Shown piece after piece: positions 22,932-35,097 of a stretch of DNA of 64,000 bases. The notes below the pieces were generated by a model. That model ran no database searches and was not told the DNA's origin. It saw only the letters and a list, made by a program, of their open reading frames with translations. Position 1 is the stretch's first letter; each line of letters starts with the position of its first letter. Source of the stretch: Porogramme epimiltina (lineage: Eukaryota; Basidiomycota; Agaricomycetes; Polyporales; Polyporaceae); NCBI GenBank assembly GCA_900155495.1, contig FTLJ01000544.1, forward strand, positions 40,010 to 104,009. Direction: 5' to 3'. The translations under genes were made by a program, and so were the position numbers.

Positions 22932-25368
22932 CTATGACCTCCCAGCCGTCAACGGCGTGCGCGCGTCGTCATCGTCCCCGACCTCAAAGATCGTTTCCTC
23001 CTCCGGCAGCTCGCTCGCGCGCTCCTTGCCCTTCCGTGGACGGAAGCTTTCTGTATCGTCGTCTGCATGGCCGAGCGAAGAGTTGAGCGGGATGTGCTCC
23101 TCCGCCGTCGAGAGCGAGAGTCCCCGTCCCCGAGTGCGCTTCGATCGCCACCAGAGGAAGCCTCCCACTAAGACGCCTATTAGCAGGAGAACGAGCGCTG
23201 CTGAGCCGGCGTTGTAGTACGCTGTGGGGGTTCGCGGTGAGCTGTCAGAATGGTAATTAAACAAGCACTACTTGGTACGTGCCTTCCCACATAGCCTTGT
23301 CCTGCTCTGGTGTCTTGGTGGACACCGGGGTAGAGGTCGGAACGTCGTCGAGGATAGCAGGCACGGGCTTCGTGGTGTCGCCGACAGAACTCGGGATACG
23401 CGCAGAGCCGTCAGTGATTGCGGTGAAGTTGACGCCCATGAACCGGAGGATCATGTCGTGCGCGACATGTGGGGCATCGAACCCAACCATATGCGAAGCA
23501 TCGAAGATCTGTAAAATGACACTGTTTGTGCCTGGTGAAGATGGAATATTGTCTGGGTACACACCTTGACATATGTGAGGTTGCGGGAGGTCACCCAGGT
23601 CCCGGCGGGACGGCTGTCCACGGTCCAGTCTTGAGTTTGCACTTTCTGCGAGAAAGTTGAGCTTAGGTTCAAAGGATCACGAGGCGAGGAAATACATACC
23701 CCAAGGCCGGTCTCGCCATTCCATGTCATGGCCTGAATCATGCTTTCAATACCAACATAGTTACAGATCATGTCCTGGTCCCCAACGAAGAGCATGACGG
23801 GGATTTTCTCAAGAACTCGTGGCAAGACAGTGATAGAGGAGTTCGACTTGCGAGTCGAGAACTCCGTGTGCACTCGTGTCTTGCATTCTACCCACTGTCC
23901 AGGAACATCACTTGCGTGCAGTGCGGCGACCACATCTCTCCTCTGCAATACATGTGAGAGATAACCCAGGAACTTGACTTGAATAACTTACAGCCAGGTA
24001 CTTGTACACTGCAGACAGATCTGGAGGCCAGTTCATACCACACGCAGGGGATGTGTCTTCAAGTCGGACGTCATAGATGTTCAAGCACTTGTCAACACCT
24101 TTATCCCTGTATGTAAAGCCCGTAAGCATCGCAGTTGTAGAAACGTGGGATTATGTGCTCGTACTTGTGATTCTTGCCCGCGATGACCGTCATCATGACA
24201 TTTTCACAGATGTCGACATGCACAGGCTCGTGGTCCGTGTACTTGTTCAGCTCCTGCATACACCGGTCTGTCATATCTTTGCCCGCCTTCCACGCCTGCA
24301 TGTGATCTATGTCAGATGCCATAATTGTCTTGCCTGCACCAAGGGAAACGTACCCCGGAGTTTTCTTCCACGATACTATGCTTTACAGCGTAGTCTAAGT
24401 ACGCCGGATACTGTCGCCGGGCATCTGTCCACCCGTTTCCTATGGCGGCACCCTTCAATGGTATCCGCAGGTTGGAGCTGAGAATTGCGTCTGCAAAGTA
24501 CGGTATATACTGCCCGGCATAGCTTTCACCAGTGATGTACGCCTATTTTCATTCGCGTTATGCAAGAATGGTCCCTGAAGATCCGTTGCACGTACGTCTA
24601 CATCCTTGAACTCGGGGAAGACTTTGTAGAAATTCCTCAGGAACTCTAAGAAATGCGCAGCAGCCTGGTATGGTCATTGACAAGCCGTTAGAAGCGACGT
24701 GCACGGCTCACCTCTGGTAGTTCGTGATCGAATTTATTCGAAGGGGCGTAGGAGAAGCCTGTTCCTGCCGGCTGGTCAACTGAGGAGGGTAATGTGACAT
24801 TCAGCTACATTCGTAGGCTCCAGACAAGAGAGGGACGCACCGAAGACCATAGTGGTGTACTCCTCCCAGCCACCGTTCGCGAACTTAAGACCGCCCTTCC
24901 CGTCGACGCGCCAGGGACCGACCTCCATCATGAGACCGTCAAAGGATGAACATCCAGGGCCACCCTGAAGCAGAAATGTTGAAAGGCTGAGATGGGATCC
25001 AATCCAACGAGGTGCTCACATTGAGCCAGAAGACAATACGCTCCTTGTCCGCAGTTCGACGGGCTTTCACCATGAAGAAGTATAGGTGGGCCGTGACATC
25101 CTGGGGAGTGTTGACCCCCGCGTCTGGATCAGACGAAAGGTGTCCGGCATACATGCGCAATGGGCGGCTCGCATCCTGGTGCAAGTCCGGGAGACTCGGA
25201 ACGTAGAAGGACGCAGCAGAGGGGACTGTTTTCATCAATTAGGACGCAAGTAGTGTACTAGTACATGTAGCATAGCTCACCATCTGTTGGTGCGCTTGCG
25301 ACGTATGGCAGATAAGCGACCAAAGCGCAGAGGAGCGAGAGCAGGGATACGGGGAAGGCAGGTAACAT
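22932..25368 (-). CDS. KEX1: Kex1-type serine carboxypeptidase (S10), Golgi
   Basis: The first exon (25368-25281) encodes a signal peptide, [16 protein letters not shown]. Later exons give NGGPGCSS, the catalytic-serine motif GESYAGQY (exon starting 24542), the catalytic Asp segment [10 protein letters not shown] and the catalytic His segment [12 protein letters not shown]. The last exons encode a single transmembrane helix ([17 protein letters not shown]) followed by an acidic cytoplasmic tail (DDDD near the end). This combination defines Kex1, the late-Golgi protease that trims C-terminal Lys/Arg after Kex2 cleavage; soluble vacuolar carboxypeptidases lack the anchor. The final intron (23278-23242) is only about 37 nt but is the one that keeps frame. 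At least eleven exons are needed. The gene is head-to-head with the thioredoxin-fold protein at 26054. Confidence 0.93.
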
Positions 25369-26053
25369 GGTTGGGTGGTGTCCCCGCGCTCGGAACCGGC
25401 CACTTGCCCGCGGGGTGCGTCAAAGGAGCCGGGGCTGCTGGGCAGACAAAAGAGAGTGGGAGTGCCTGTGCAGAGGAGCACGACGGGAGGGGTTGGAGGG
25501 AGAGTGGCCGGGAGTTAAGCAGGAGTGTGCCGCCACGACGCTCAAAGTATCGTGACGTGCCTCCGCATCCCACTCTCAGCACATTCACGAAGTTATGTCC
25601 CGTTATGGAAAGCCTACCCAACTTATCCTTGGCAATGTGCTGCGCTATTTGCCTGTCGTATTTATACCACAGCGAAAGAGCTCGGATTCGCACTTGTTTT
25701 CCGACCAAGTCTGCGCCAAACCCGCCCGCGACGCGTCGACGAGACCCTCGCCTCGGAGTCGCCACCGCCGCGCGCACCACATGCATCATTGTACGGTTGC
25801 GTCTTGCTCCCGACACCCACGCCGCTGGCGATCAAGGGAAAATTAAAGCGTTCGTCTCAGGCACGGCCCCCTTATCTCGAGCACGCGTGCGCTGGCGCTC
25901 GCCGTCGCGCGCCTTATTATTGAGTTGCGCGCGCACGGCTCACGCGCCCCCGCCTCGCCCCTCTCCTTCGTCTTTCCCTCCACGCCCCGCCAGGCCAAGC
26001 CCCGCCGGAAACTGGTGCACACACGCCCGCCGAGCCGTGCGACGTCGGACACC
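25369..26053. promoter_or_regulatory. divergent promoter, KEX1 and thioredoxin-fold gene
   Basis: These 685 bp lie between two start codons facing away from each other. Both products enter the secretory pathway, so shared control is plausible. No TATA box is obvious; the part near 25900-26050 is very GC-rich. The long overlapping frames here (for example 25287-26057 plus) lack introns and domain content and look like chance. Confidence 0.4.
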
Positions 26054-27272
26054 ATGAAGCTTTCCCCCGCGATCCTCTCGACGCTCCTCTGCGCCGCGTC
26101 CGCCAGCGCGCAGTACTTCTCCGCGGGATGGTCGCCCGGCCAGCCGGCCGACAGCCACCAGCCCGTCCCGGCGTACGCGTTCGACCCCCCTGCACAAGAG
26201 CAGCCCGCAGCGCCCGCTCCGCCGTCTCCCGACGCTGGTGCTGATGCGCCAGTAGGAGTGCAGCGTCCGCTCGGGCTGGTTGACAAGGTGCTCCTCTCCG
26301 GGCCCGTGCGCTCGTTGTTCGGCAAGTTTGGGATGAACATGAGCGATGTCGTCGCGCGCGGAAGCACACTGCCCTGGGACCCGCGGATACCCATTATAAC
26401 GGACGAGAACTTCGAAGAGATGATCGTGAACGAGGTTATGACCAAGGAGGAAGAGCAGGACCGTTCGTGGTTCGTCATCATGTGAGTATATAATCTCATG
26501 TTCCTATGAGGTTTGGACTGACTGAGTTGCACTTTGTAGAACCGTAACAGCGTCTCAGAACAGCGCTGTGTCGAAACTCGTGGACCAGGCCTTCGATGAC
26601 GCGTACAACCAGACAGTCATCGCAGGAGACCTCCCCAATCTCCGATGGGGTCGTATTGACTACATGAGCGTCACGTACCTCACCACCAAGTGGGCCATTT
26701 GGACGTGCGTACCCCATACCTTTCCGTTCGCCTTATTGCTCACGCGCGAAATACAGTGGCCCCTATCTCGTTCATATCACGGACCGAGGACAGACCCTCC
26801 GATTCTACAGAGCGGATCGTATCCGCGTCTCCTCGGAGGTCATTCGCGAGCTGCTCACGGAGGAACTCTGGCGCAACACTGAGCCCTGGAACACCAACTT
26901 TGCACCTGGTGGCAAGCGGTACGTTACATTTGGTCCTGCTAGACATGCTAGAGACAGACGAGCTTATGTCCATGGCACAGGGAGTTCATCATGCACTACT
27001 ATGCCTACGGCATGCAACGCTTCTTCCAGATCGTCGACCGTGTACCCCGTTTCCTCCTCATGATTGTTTCGGGCGCCGTCGCAAGCCTCGTCATGCGTCT
27101 CCTTCACAAGCCTCCTCCGGAGGGCGCCAAGACCCAGCCCCAGCCGAAGCCCGCGGCACCATCGGAGAAGGCAGCCACCGGATCTGTCGCGAGCAGCACT
27201 GCCGTCGCCTCTGCAGCGTCGGCAAGCCCGAGCAAGAGCAAGGGTAAATCGCGCAAAGGCGGAAAGAAGTAA
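26054..27272 (+). CDS. ER-type thioredoxin-fold membrane protein without CxxC
   Basis: Four exons (26054-26481, 26540-26704, 26757-26918, 26981-27272) join to 1047 nt, 348 aa. A signal peptide (MKLSPAILSTLLCAASASA) is followed by a Pro/Ala-rich stretch. Residues about 110-240 have the helix-strand pattern of a thioredoxin fold: an ENFEEM start, the strand SWFVIITVTA, LRWGRIDYM, then GPYLVHITDRGQTLRFY. The usual redox CxxC is absent; the matching position holds TASQNS. A hydrophobic segment (RFLLMIVSGAVASLVMRLL) near residue 285 and a basic Lys/Ser tail follow. It looks like a type I ER membrane protein resembling non-catalytic PDI/TMX relatives. I cannot name an orthologue with confidence. 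A chaperone or adaptor role is inference. Confidence 0.8.
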
Positions 27273-27522
27273 ATCTAAACCATCATGGAACGGCGTTTCT
27301 TGCCAGTAACTTATTCAGGGTTGGGTTCGGTTTGCTGTTGGCACGACTATATTTACCACGTCTATACGGCCTTGACTGCTTGGTTTATGTAGATATTTTG
27401 TATTGGCTAGCTGCAGCTGCCTGTAATGTCGCAAACGACCATATTCATGAGTGCTCAGTCCGGAGTGGTGTGCATTAGTCAGATGTACAGTAATCCAAAA
27501 GCGCGGTCTAGTATCGATCCTC

Positions 27523-28648
27523 TCAAGTCTCCTTGTATGGGTACTCAAAGGGAGGCTGATCTTTGCGTCGCCAGAGCTTCCTCCTGTGTTATGATGGTGA
27601 GTAACAGGTGCGAAGAATAAATGAAAACAGTTAAACCCCACTTTTTCTTGGTCCTTGCATCTTCAACAAACACTTCCACGCAGTGCTTTACCTTGAACTC
27701 ACGGATGAAGCGGGGGTCCCTGAGGGGTCTAATTTCAGCACTCTGATCTGGTAATGGTACGGATTCGATGAAGAAGGCTTACCACAACTCGCTCGCAACT
27801 CCAAGGTCCTTACAACAACGCATGAGCGCATTGCTCTTGCATGCCTCTGTAGCGGTGGGGATGCCGTTGGGGTCGAAGTACTCTTGCTCTCCTCGGGCGA
27901 TACCCACCAGCCTAGGTGCCCATGAGCAACCATTCGATGCAGTCAAGGTGATACTCACCTGCCCAGGCAAACCAATGCATACTCTCTACTCACGACTTTC
28001 GGCCCGACATTGGTCTCGCTCCTCGGGGCCAGGCCCCAGCCACCGGGGCCGAAAGCCCTGTTGAGCACGCGCCGGTACTTGATTTCGGGGAGGTAAATGA
28101 GGCCATCTACAAGCACGTAAGTCGGCCACGCTCACAACCTTACGAAAGCGTTCGCACACACCTGGTTTGATCTCCACATCCTTCGATTCGACCGAGGCGA
28201 GCAAAATGTCCGCAACCTCCTTGGGGAACGGCTGCATCGACAGCCCAAAGTAGCTCCTCGACCAGTCCGGGGTGGATGGGTCCGCGGGCGTGCCTCCCAG
28301 ACTTGTAGACTCTGAGAACTCGACAGGCACGAACGATACGGGCGTAACGGGCACTGCGGACGTCGAAGAGGAATGTTGAAGGGCAGATGAGGATGGTACA
28401 CTCTCGGGCTGCGCAGAGTACACCTCCGGTGGGATATCGACCTCGTCGGCGGCGGTGGGGAGAGTCTCGATGATTTTGGGGTTTCCGCGACCGGGTGTGT
28501 TCGTGGAGGAAGGTGCTGCAGTGGTCTTGGACGAGGCGGCAGCCTTGGGGGCAACCTTGCGTACAGGTGTACGAACGGTAGTGTACGCCCTCGTCACCGA
28601 TACGGCCGGGCGACAGGAGCGTGCGCCTGCAACGACCCGATGGAGCAT
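27523..28648 (-). CDS. MGM101: mitochondrial genome maintenance protein Mgm101
   Basis: Five exons (28648-28162, 28106-27959, 27911-27783, 27719-27642, 27583-27523) join to 903 nt, 300 aa. The N-terminus ([22 protein letters not shown]) is rich in Arg and Ser and free of acids, as in a mitochondrial presequence. A Ser/Pro/Thr-rich linker precedes the conserved core from about residue 163: [51 protein letters not shown] and [10 protein letters not shown]. Mgm101 is a Rad52-like single-strand annealing protein of mitochondrial nucleoids, needed for mtDNA recombination repair. The C-terminal [17 protein letters not shown] is also typical. The start is the only ATG giving a presequence; an upstream non-ATG extension is ignored. 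It diverges from the gamma-tubulin complex gene. Confidence 0.95.
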
Positions 28649-29019
28649 GTCGGGTACAGTCGTTGTTTTGAGGAGAGTGAGTTGCTGGCCGAAAGTATAG
28701 CTGGAAGCCAAAAAGAAGGATGAGTTCAGCCGAAGTATTCGGCAGCGACTTCCTCCTCCTCCAGCAGGCGCGTGGGAGTGACGCGCCCCGCGACGCGTGA
28801 CTATCGCGTCGCGTCACGTCTGACCGCGACCTCGACGTCGACCTCAAGTTGCTCTCAGCCACCATCGCGTTTTTCCCGCGTTGCACCAGGCACCCCTACA
28901 CAGAGGGTCGAGGAAATAGCTCGCTCTTATGTGAGTGTTTTAATGTAAAATCGGAGTACATGGAGCTCAAGGGGAACGTTTGTTCTGAGCAGCGAGCATC
29001 CTACCGCACTTCACCGCAA
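28649..29019. promoter_or_regulatory. divergent promoter, MGM101 and gamma-tubulin complex gene
   Basis: These 371 bp lie between divergent start codons. Repeated CGCGTCGCG-like steps occur near 28780-28830. An in-frame ATG at 28961 would extend the right-hand protein by about 20 residues, so the exact right border is uncertain. No TATA box was seen. Confidence 0.4.
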
Positions 29020-32000
29020 ATGAGCCGCCCTGGACCTAGCGATCCGAGCAGCCAGAAAGCAAGGGCCCCTAGACCTCCATCCACAGGAACCCTCCGCCAG
29101 GATAAAGATGGGTGGTATAACGTTGAGCCTCCCATATCGCTGAGCGCAAGCTCAGCGCGCCCACCACCTGGTGGCATGCGGCCATCCTCCAGTGCCCCCC
29201 TCCGCCCTCCATCGAGCGCGTCAATGCGCCCACCCTCCACCGCTGCGGTTCGCTCTTCCCAGAGCGGACCGATGCGGCCCCCCTCGAGCGCAGCTATGAG
29301 GCCTCCGTCCAGCGTATCCGTTCGTCCATCATCAAGTGCATCCCTGCGGCCACCGTCTAGCGCGTCCCTTCGACCGCCGTCAAGCGCATCCGTGCGGCCG
29401 TCGTCGAGTGCATCCACCATGCGCCCAGGTTCCAGTGCTTCAATTCGACGACCTGTGTCACGGTTATCGCAGAGGCCCCCCTCCCGCCAAGCAACACGGA
29501 TAGTTCCTCTATGTGAAACCCTCGTGACACATATTACAGGTTTCACTGCTCAGGACGCGGAGATTTTCCAAGCGGCGGTTGATTACACTTCGAAGAACCT
29601 CGACTCTACCATACGTCCGCCGGGAAGCTCCGATTTCTCCACAATCGACAAGATGATGAAAGGGTAACACCGACCTTCCCTCTGTAATTGAGTATTATTA
29701 ACTTTGTATAGGTTCGCCAAGAAGGCCCGAATCAACGCCGACGATGTTCTAGCGGACGCCTTGGACAAGGCATACAAATTGCTCAAAGCCAAGACGACAG
29801 GCCACACCGATCTGGATGCGGACATTCAGGTGGCCCGATACACTCTAAGGGGTTGAACTGTACTAAACGTTCATACAGTGGTCGCGCATCCCCGATCATC
29901 TGAAGTTTCTGGTGACTGATTCCCATTATACTGTTACGAGCGATTTACTCAACACTAAGTAGACCTTCCTCACGACCCCGCCAACCCCTGCGACACTTCT
30001 AGCCGCAGAGACAATCATAGACAAGATTGATCACCCCCAACAGAAGAAAGCATCCCTCACCTGGAAAGACATCTTATCGGAAGAACCATTCGAAGGTCAG
30101 CACTGGGAGGGAGTCCACGGCCTTCCTCCAGGAAGCACGGTGGAGCACTGGGAGACCAGAAGCGGTAGCAGCACCCCTTCACTATCACCCTGGGATAGTG
30201 AATCAGACTTGGATGAGTCGCGCTCCTCATCCGACCTGCCTCCTGCCAGGACGCCTCCGCCGATAGAGCGAGAACCCAACTCAGTGACCGCTAAGACTCC
30301 TCTTGATCCCATCAATGCCTATAGACACAGGCAGGATGTAGAAGAGCTCCAATCGCGGCAATATTGGCGGCCAGAGTGGCGGTCGGATGCTGAAGTTGGG
30401 CGTGCTTTCCATATTGGCAACGCTTCCTCTCTTGGTCAGGACACCATCTTTCGATGCCCCATTCAAATCTGACGGAGGCGTTCCTTAGGTCCGTCTCTCC
30501 ACCGTGCATTAAGCAGCACGGCTATTCTAAACATCGATGGGCCTGGTAAAGAGGTCCGTATTAGCCATCGTGCAAACGACATAAATACTGTATTCACATT
30601 CCAACAGAGCTATCGACATGAAGAAGACGTGACCCGCGAAGTACTTATAGGTCTCCAAGGGCGACGAAACATCATGTTTACTTGGGTCCATAGCGGCATT
30701 GATGCGAACTCCTTCGTGGTACGTTTCTATATGACTACGTCTAACCTGCATCTACTGACCAAAGTAATCATAGCTTTCGTCACTTGCACCGCGATTGCTC
30801 CATCTTACGGCTGGTGCCCAAGCATCTATAATATCTAACTTCGCATCTCTAGCCACCACTCTAGTCCACCTTCGGAAGTTTGCCTCTGCCATCTTCGACA
30901 AAGCGTCTGCACGGATCATCCCTCCCCCCAACTCCGATTCCCAGCCTCAACCCGCATACCTCTCTCGTCAACATCGTAGAAGTACACAGACTCTTGAGGC
31001 TTTTGCAGATGCCCTCGACACCGAGCTGCGCGCGTTTGACGCTTGGTGCGCCCACCGCGAGGAAGACATATACCACGCCCGCACAGGTTCCGGCACTAAA
31101 CTTGTGGTGTCCCTCCTAAGCCTCGAGAAATCCATCCGCGACCAATTTAGCCAGTCGTTCGCCGTATTCCTGGACATCGTGCGCGCCATAGTGCGACGTT
31201 CACAGCGCTTGAACACCGCGGAGCCAACCCCTCTAATCTGGACACTTCCGGACCTGCCCCAACGCGCAGCACCCTCTAGCATGACTGCACTCTTGCTCGA
31301 CGCCCTACTCGAAGCGGTCCAGGAACACTTATCGATGGGGGATGGCGTTACGACCCGCGCACTTGTGCGTGTGTTTGGTGCCACCGCGGAGCCAGTGTGG
31401 GCGATGGTACACAAGTGGATGCACGACGGGATGCCTGTACGGGACGGTCAGCTCGGGCAGCTGGTCCAGGCCGGCCAGACCCGCTCGCCCCTCAGCGTGC
31501 TGGCCGACGAGTTCTTCGTGGAGGATAACGAGATGCTCATGCTCGATCCAGACTTCTGGGCGGATGGATTTACTCTCCGAAACGCACAAGCCCTTCATGA
31601 CCACCCCGACGTCACGGATGTGGATGTCCGGCCGGCGAGCGTCCCGGTCTTTCTCGTCCACGTTGCTGGGCTCGTGCTCGCTGCTGGGAAGGTCACCGGT
31701 TTATTACGTGCTCTCGGCATATCTACCCTCTTCGAAGGAGAACACGCCAAGGACGAGGCTATTAATCGACCGTGGATGTCGAAGTGGCGGCCATTTAGGG
31801 GCCTGTTGGAGAATCCCCGAATACACGACTTAGGTGATGGTCTGGAGCAACTAACGGCATTCGAGGCTACCGTGGCCACTTCAGAAAATCTGTCGCGAAT
31901 CGTTTACGACGAGCTCACCCCTTACGCAGACCAAGCCCACTCGGCCCTCGCCAAGGTTCTTGTCGAAGAATGTGACCTCTGGGACCATCTGAACTCAATC

Positions 32001-33370
32001 GAGGACCTCTTCCTCATGCGACGGGGTGACGCTATGTCCCACTTCGTCGATGTTCTCTTCAATCGAGTGAGCTCAGCTATTTAGCACGTGTATGCCTTCC
32101 CACTAACACTCGCCTACGTAGATGGACACTCGTCAACCATGGAACGACTTCCACTTCATCAACTCCGCCTTCCGAGACGTCGTAGCGCTCTACTCTGGCC
32201 GCAGTCGCACGCGCTGGATCGACGCGTCGCTCGTGCGCTTCTCATTCCCACAGCGCGGCGGAGGTGCGGGTCCCGAGCGCAACATCGCGCAAACCGTGCG
32301 CGCGCTCGATGGGCTCCTCGTCGAGTACGCGGTGCCGTTCCCGCTCACATATGTGTTCGGGCCGCGCACAATGCGTGTGTATTCGGCTGTGTTCACGCTC
32401 GTGCTGCAAGTGCGCCGAGCAAAGAGTGTCCTAGAGCGAATCTTGGTCCGTGGGGGACTCACGACGGGGAAACAGCTTGACGGAGAGATGAAGATGTTCT
32501 ACGCGATGCGAGGGCGACTGTCATGGTTTGTGAAGTGAGTACTTGGTTCTCTTCCCTGAATAAGAACCTGACAATGTCCGCAGCACTTTATTGAACTTTA
32601 TTACAACAAATGTAAGTTTTACCAATTATTAAAGATCTCTGCTTGGTATCGACCGGACCGTAGGTCATACACACCCAAATTATCACGTTCCATGAAGTTT
32701 TCAAGCAAGCCAAGTCTCTCGACGAGATGATCCGTCTGCAGAATGAACAGTAAGCTTGGTCCTTTTGCCCCCCGAGGACGATCTGACGTAAATCTATTAG
32801 CCTGGACAAGTTGGAAGGCCGATGTCTACTGCAACGAAACGTAAGCCCCCACCCCCCGTCCTCAAGGCCCCCATCCAACCCTTTTATGTGTAGACCGCTG
32901 CTCTCCACCGAGCCATCATATCCATCCTCGACATGACCCTGCACTACACCGACTGCTTCGTCGCCTTCGCCGGCGACACAACACATGATATCTCCCGTGC
33001 CTCACTCCGCCCTGTCGCCCGCCACCACCGTTCACGGCGGCTGCGCGCGCAGCGCCGGAACGTCATCTCATTTACGGACGCAAAGGCCCCGTCTCTCCTC
33101 CCCTCCGACAGCTCCGATTCTGACGACGATATGCCCGATGGCGAAGGGGCGTCCGCGCGGGAGCCGTTCACGTCGTTCTCGCTCGGGGCGTCGACGACAG
33201 CCTCGTTCGCGGAGGACGGCTTCCTCGCGCGCCTGGACAAGATGTCGTCCGAGCTCGACGCCCTCGTACGCTTCGTTCGGCGCGGCGTGGAGAGCCTAGC
33301 AGCCGGCACGGGGGAGGCGGCACCTGCCTTTGAGATCTTCGCATTCGCATTGGAGGACTGGGATCGTTAG
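29020..33370 (+). CDS. gamma-tubulin complex component, Spc97/Spc98 family (GCP5-like)
   Basis: A long multi-exon gene. The N-terminus carries an octapeptide repeat (see repeat entry), then a helical region (FTAQDAEIFQAAVDY). The middle contains QYWRPEWR and a long exon at about 30795-32070, with LEKSIRDQF, DEFFVEDNEMLMLDPDFW and AGKVTGLLRALG, typical of the GCP N-terminal grip domain. The C-terminal domain, from about 32122, includes DFHFINSAFRDVV, LLVEYAVPFPLTYVF and LLQVRRAK-like sequence, which binds gamma-tubulin. Such proteins build the gamma-tubulin ring complex that nucleates microtubules at spindle pole bodies. The divergent middle and the acidic Ser-rich insert near the C-terminus (SDSSDSDDDMPDGE) favour GCP5 or GCP6 over the core GCP2/GCP3. 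I have not resolved every intron. Start at MSRPGPS; an ATG at 28961 is an alternative. Confidence 0.85.
29179..29445 (+). repeat. 24-bp tandem repeat coding octapeptide RPPSSASx
   Basis: About eleven consecutive 24-nt units encode R-P-(P/S)-S-S-A-S-(L/M/V/I), with wobble-position changes between units. The repeat makes the N-terminus of the gamma-tubulin complex protein basic and Ser/Pro-rich. Confidence 0.9.
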
Positions 33371-33683
33371 GCCAACACAGGAGCGTATCATGCTTTGGGT
33401 CGTGTTGTTGTATGAGTAACATGAGGTGCTATTGTACAGCACGGAGATGCTATATGACCTAGTGGCTAGGCTGTTTTACAACCTCAAAGTATATAGAGCT
33501 ACAAGACAGGGGGGCGGGGGAGTGTCTACGAGGATCAAAACAACGCACATAAGCATATTATCAGACGGTAGGGAAAGGTCAAATGAGAAGTGAGACAGGT
33601 GACGCATAGACGGGGGGGGGGCGGGGGGGATGTGGGTATATGTATGAGTTTCTTGTCAGGCAGAAAGAAGAGACACAGAGCAA
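33371..33683. other. convergent 3' region with G-run
   Basis: These 313 bp lie between the stop codons of two converging genes. The region contains an uninterrupted run of ten G at 33612-33621, one C, then seven G up to 33629. No gene is visible. Confidence 0.6.
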
Positions 33684-35097
33684 TCACATGACGCTTGCAC
33701 CACCTCTCCTATCCACTCGTCGGTTTATCCCTCCAAGGAGGATTTTGATAATAACCTCTGCGTTGACTTTGCTGCCCAAGTACGGAGTCGTGTCAACTAT
33801 ATCACGCACGCCCTTGTCAACTGCGATATCGTCGTCTAGTTGTCGCAGGAACTCGGTTGCGTATTCATCGTCTCCAATCTGGACAAACTGGATACCTAAC
33901 TGTATAACGGAGGGTCAACGCCTGAAATATAGTTGATTTTACACGAGGCGCGACGAACTTGGCTCAACATAAAGTTGCCCTTATCCAAGCGTCTGGCAGC
34001 GGCAATAATAACATCCGCAGGCTCGTCAGCTATTCGGGGTCCAGTTGAGCATTGAGATGTCCCCTGAAAGATCATGGGGCTCACTTGGTGCACCATCCGT
34101 CAGAACAATGAAGTTAACTGGTCTAATGTTCCCTTCGGTGCCAATATTTTTCGCAGATTCAAGTTTGTCGATGTATGCCCCCAGCAACCTGTCCAGCGTG
34201 TCGCCTATCGGCGTGAGCCCATTCGGGCGGACACTATCAAAAAGCCGTTGTATCTGCGATGCGTCCTGTGGGGCAGCTCAGTTCGGACGGAGACCACTAA
34301 GGAACGTGGTGTGGGCAGCCTACCTTCACCCCATTCCCTTGCTTTCGGTTATTCAAGAAGTAGACATCGATTCCGTCCGCATCATACTCGCCCGCGATTT
34401 GTGCAAGCGCAGCAAGGGCGCTCCGAGCCTGTCCATGCCCGGGATGAAGAAGTTGAGGTCAGCGTCCTAAGATCCGGATAGACCGCGGGTGCGGTGAAAC
34501 ACGCACCTCCTGCCACCGGCCGGCACGCTGCATAGAGCTAGAGTCATCCACTATGAGCACGGTGTCGTACCGCCGAAGCGTTTCAAGCGCGTTCTCATAT
34601 GTCCGCTGACGCATCGGCTGCCGCAGGTACTGAATGCGCTCCTGTTCTGCGGCCCGCTGGGGGGCCCTGCTAGCAGGCCCTGCAGCCTGCGGTGTTTGCA
34701 AGCCCGCAGCGCTGCTCTCCGTCAGGGGTTGCCCGCCGAAACTCACCGTACGTGAGCGTCGGAATGGGTTGTTCGTTTGCTCGGGGGGTGCGTGAAGGCT
34801 GGCCCCGCTCGCATTATGAGATCCTGGGACAAAGAGTGCTTCCTGATATGGTGGCGGGGGTAAGAGCTGGGAATCGCGTGGTGTGCCGGCGAAAGCGGAA
34901 CGGGCACGGCGGTGGGTTTGCACTGGTGGCGAGAGATTATTATGGCTCGCAGCGTGTGCAGTAGCTCGCCGGTGGACTCCAGTGTTGGTTTCCACGGGGG
35001 TTTTGTCTCCTTTGAGGGGTGTTGGACCTGATATGGTAGGCACGCCAGGACTATTAGTATACTCGGCACTAGGTATTCTCGAGGACCGATTTCCCAT
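33684..35097 (-). CDS. von Willebrand factor A domain protein, possibly myristoylated
   Basis: The first exon starts with MGNRSSRIP at 35097, fitting the N-myristoylation pattern (Gly2, Ser6). A disordered Pro/Ser-rich region follows (LPPPPYQEALF, a PPxY motif). The vWFA domain begins near residue 190 with VLIVDDSSSM, a complete MIDAS DxSxS. After introns come ALAALAQIAGEYDADGIDVYF, GLTPIGDTL (MIDAS Thr) and FIVLTDGAPTDEPADV (MIDAS Asp). The domain closes with GIQFVQIGDDEYATEFLRQLDD and an ending RRGGASVM with stop at 33684. vWFA domains bind ligands through a divalent cation. Proteins of this layout are widespread in basidiomycetes, but I know of no assigned role. A 70-codon upstream ORF overlaps the start codon. 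Confidence 0.85.
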
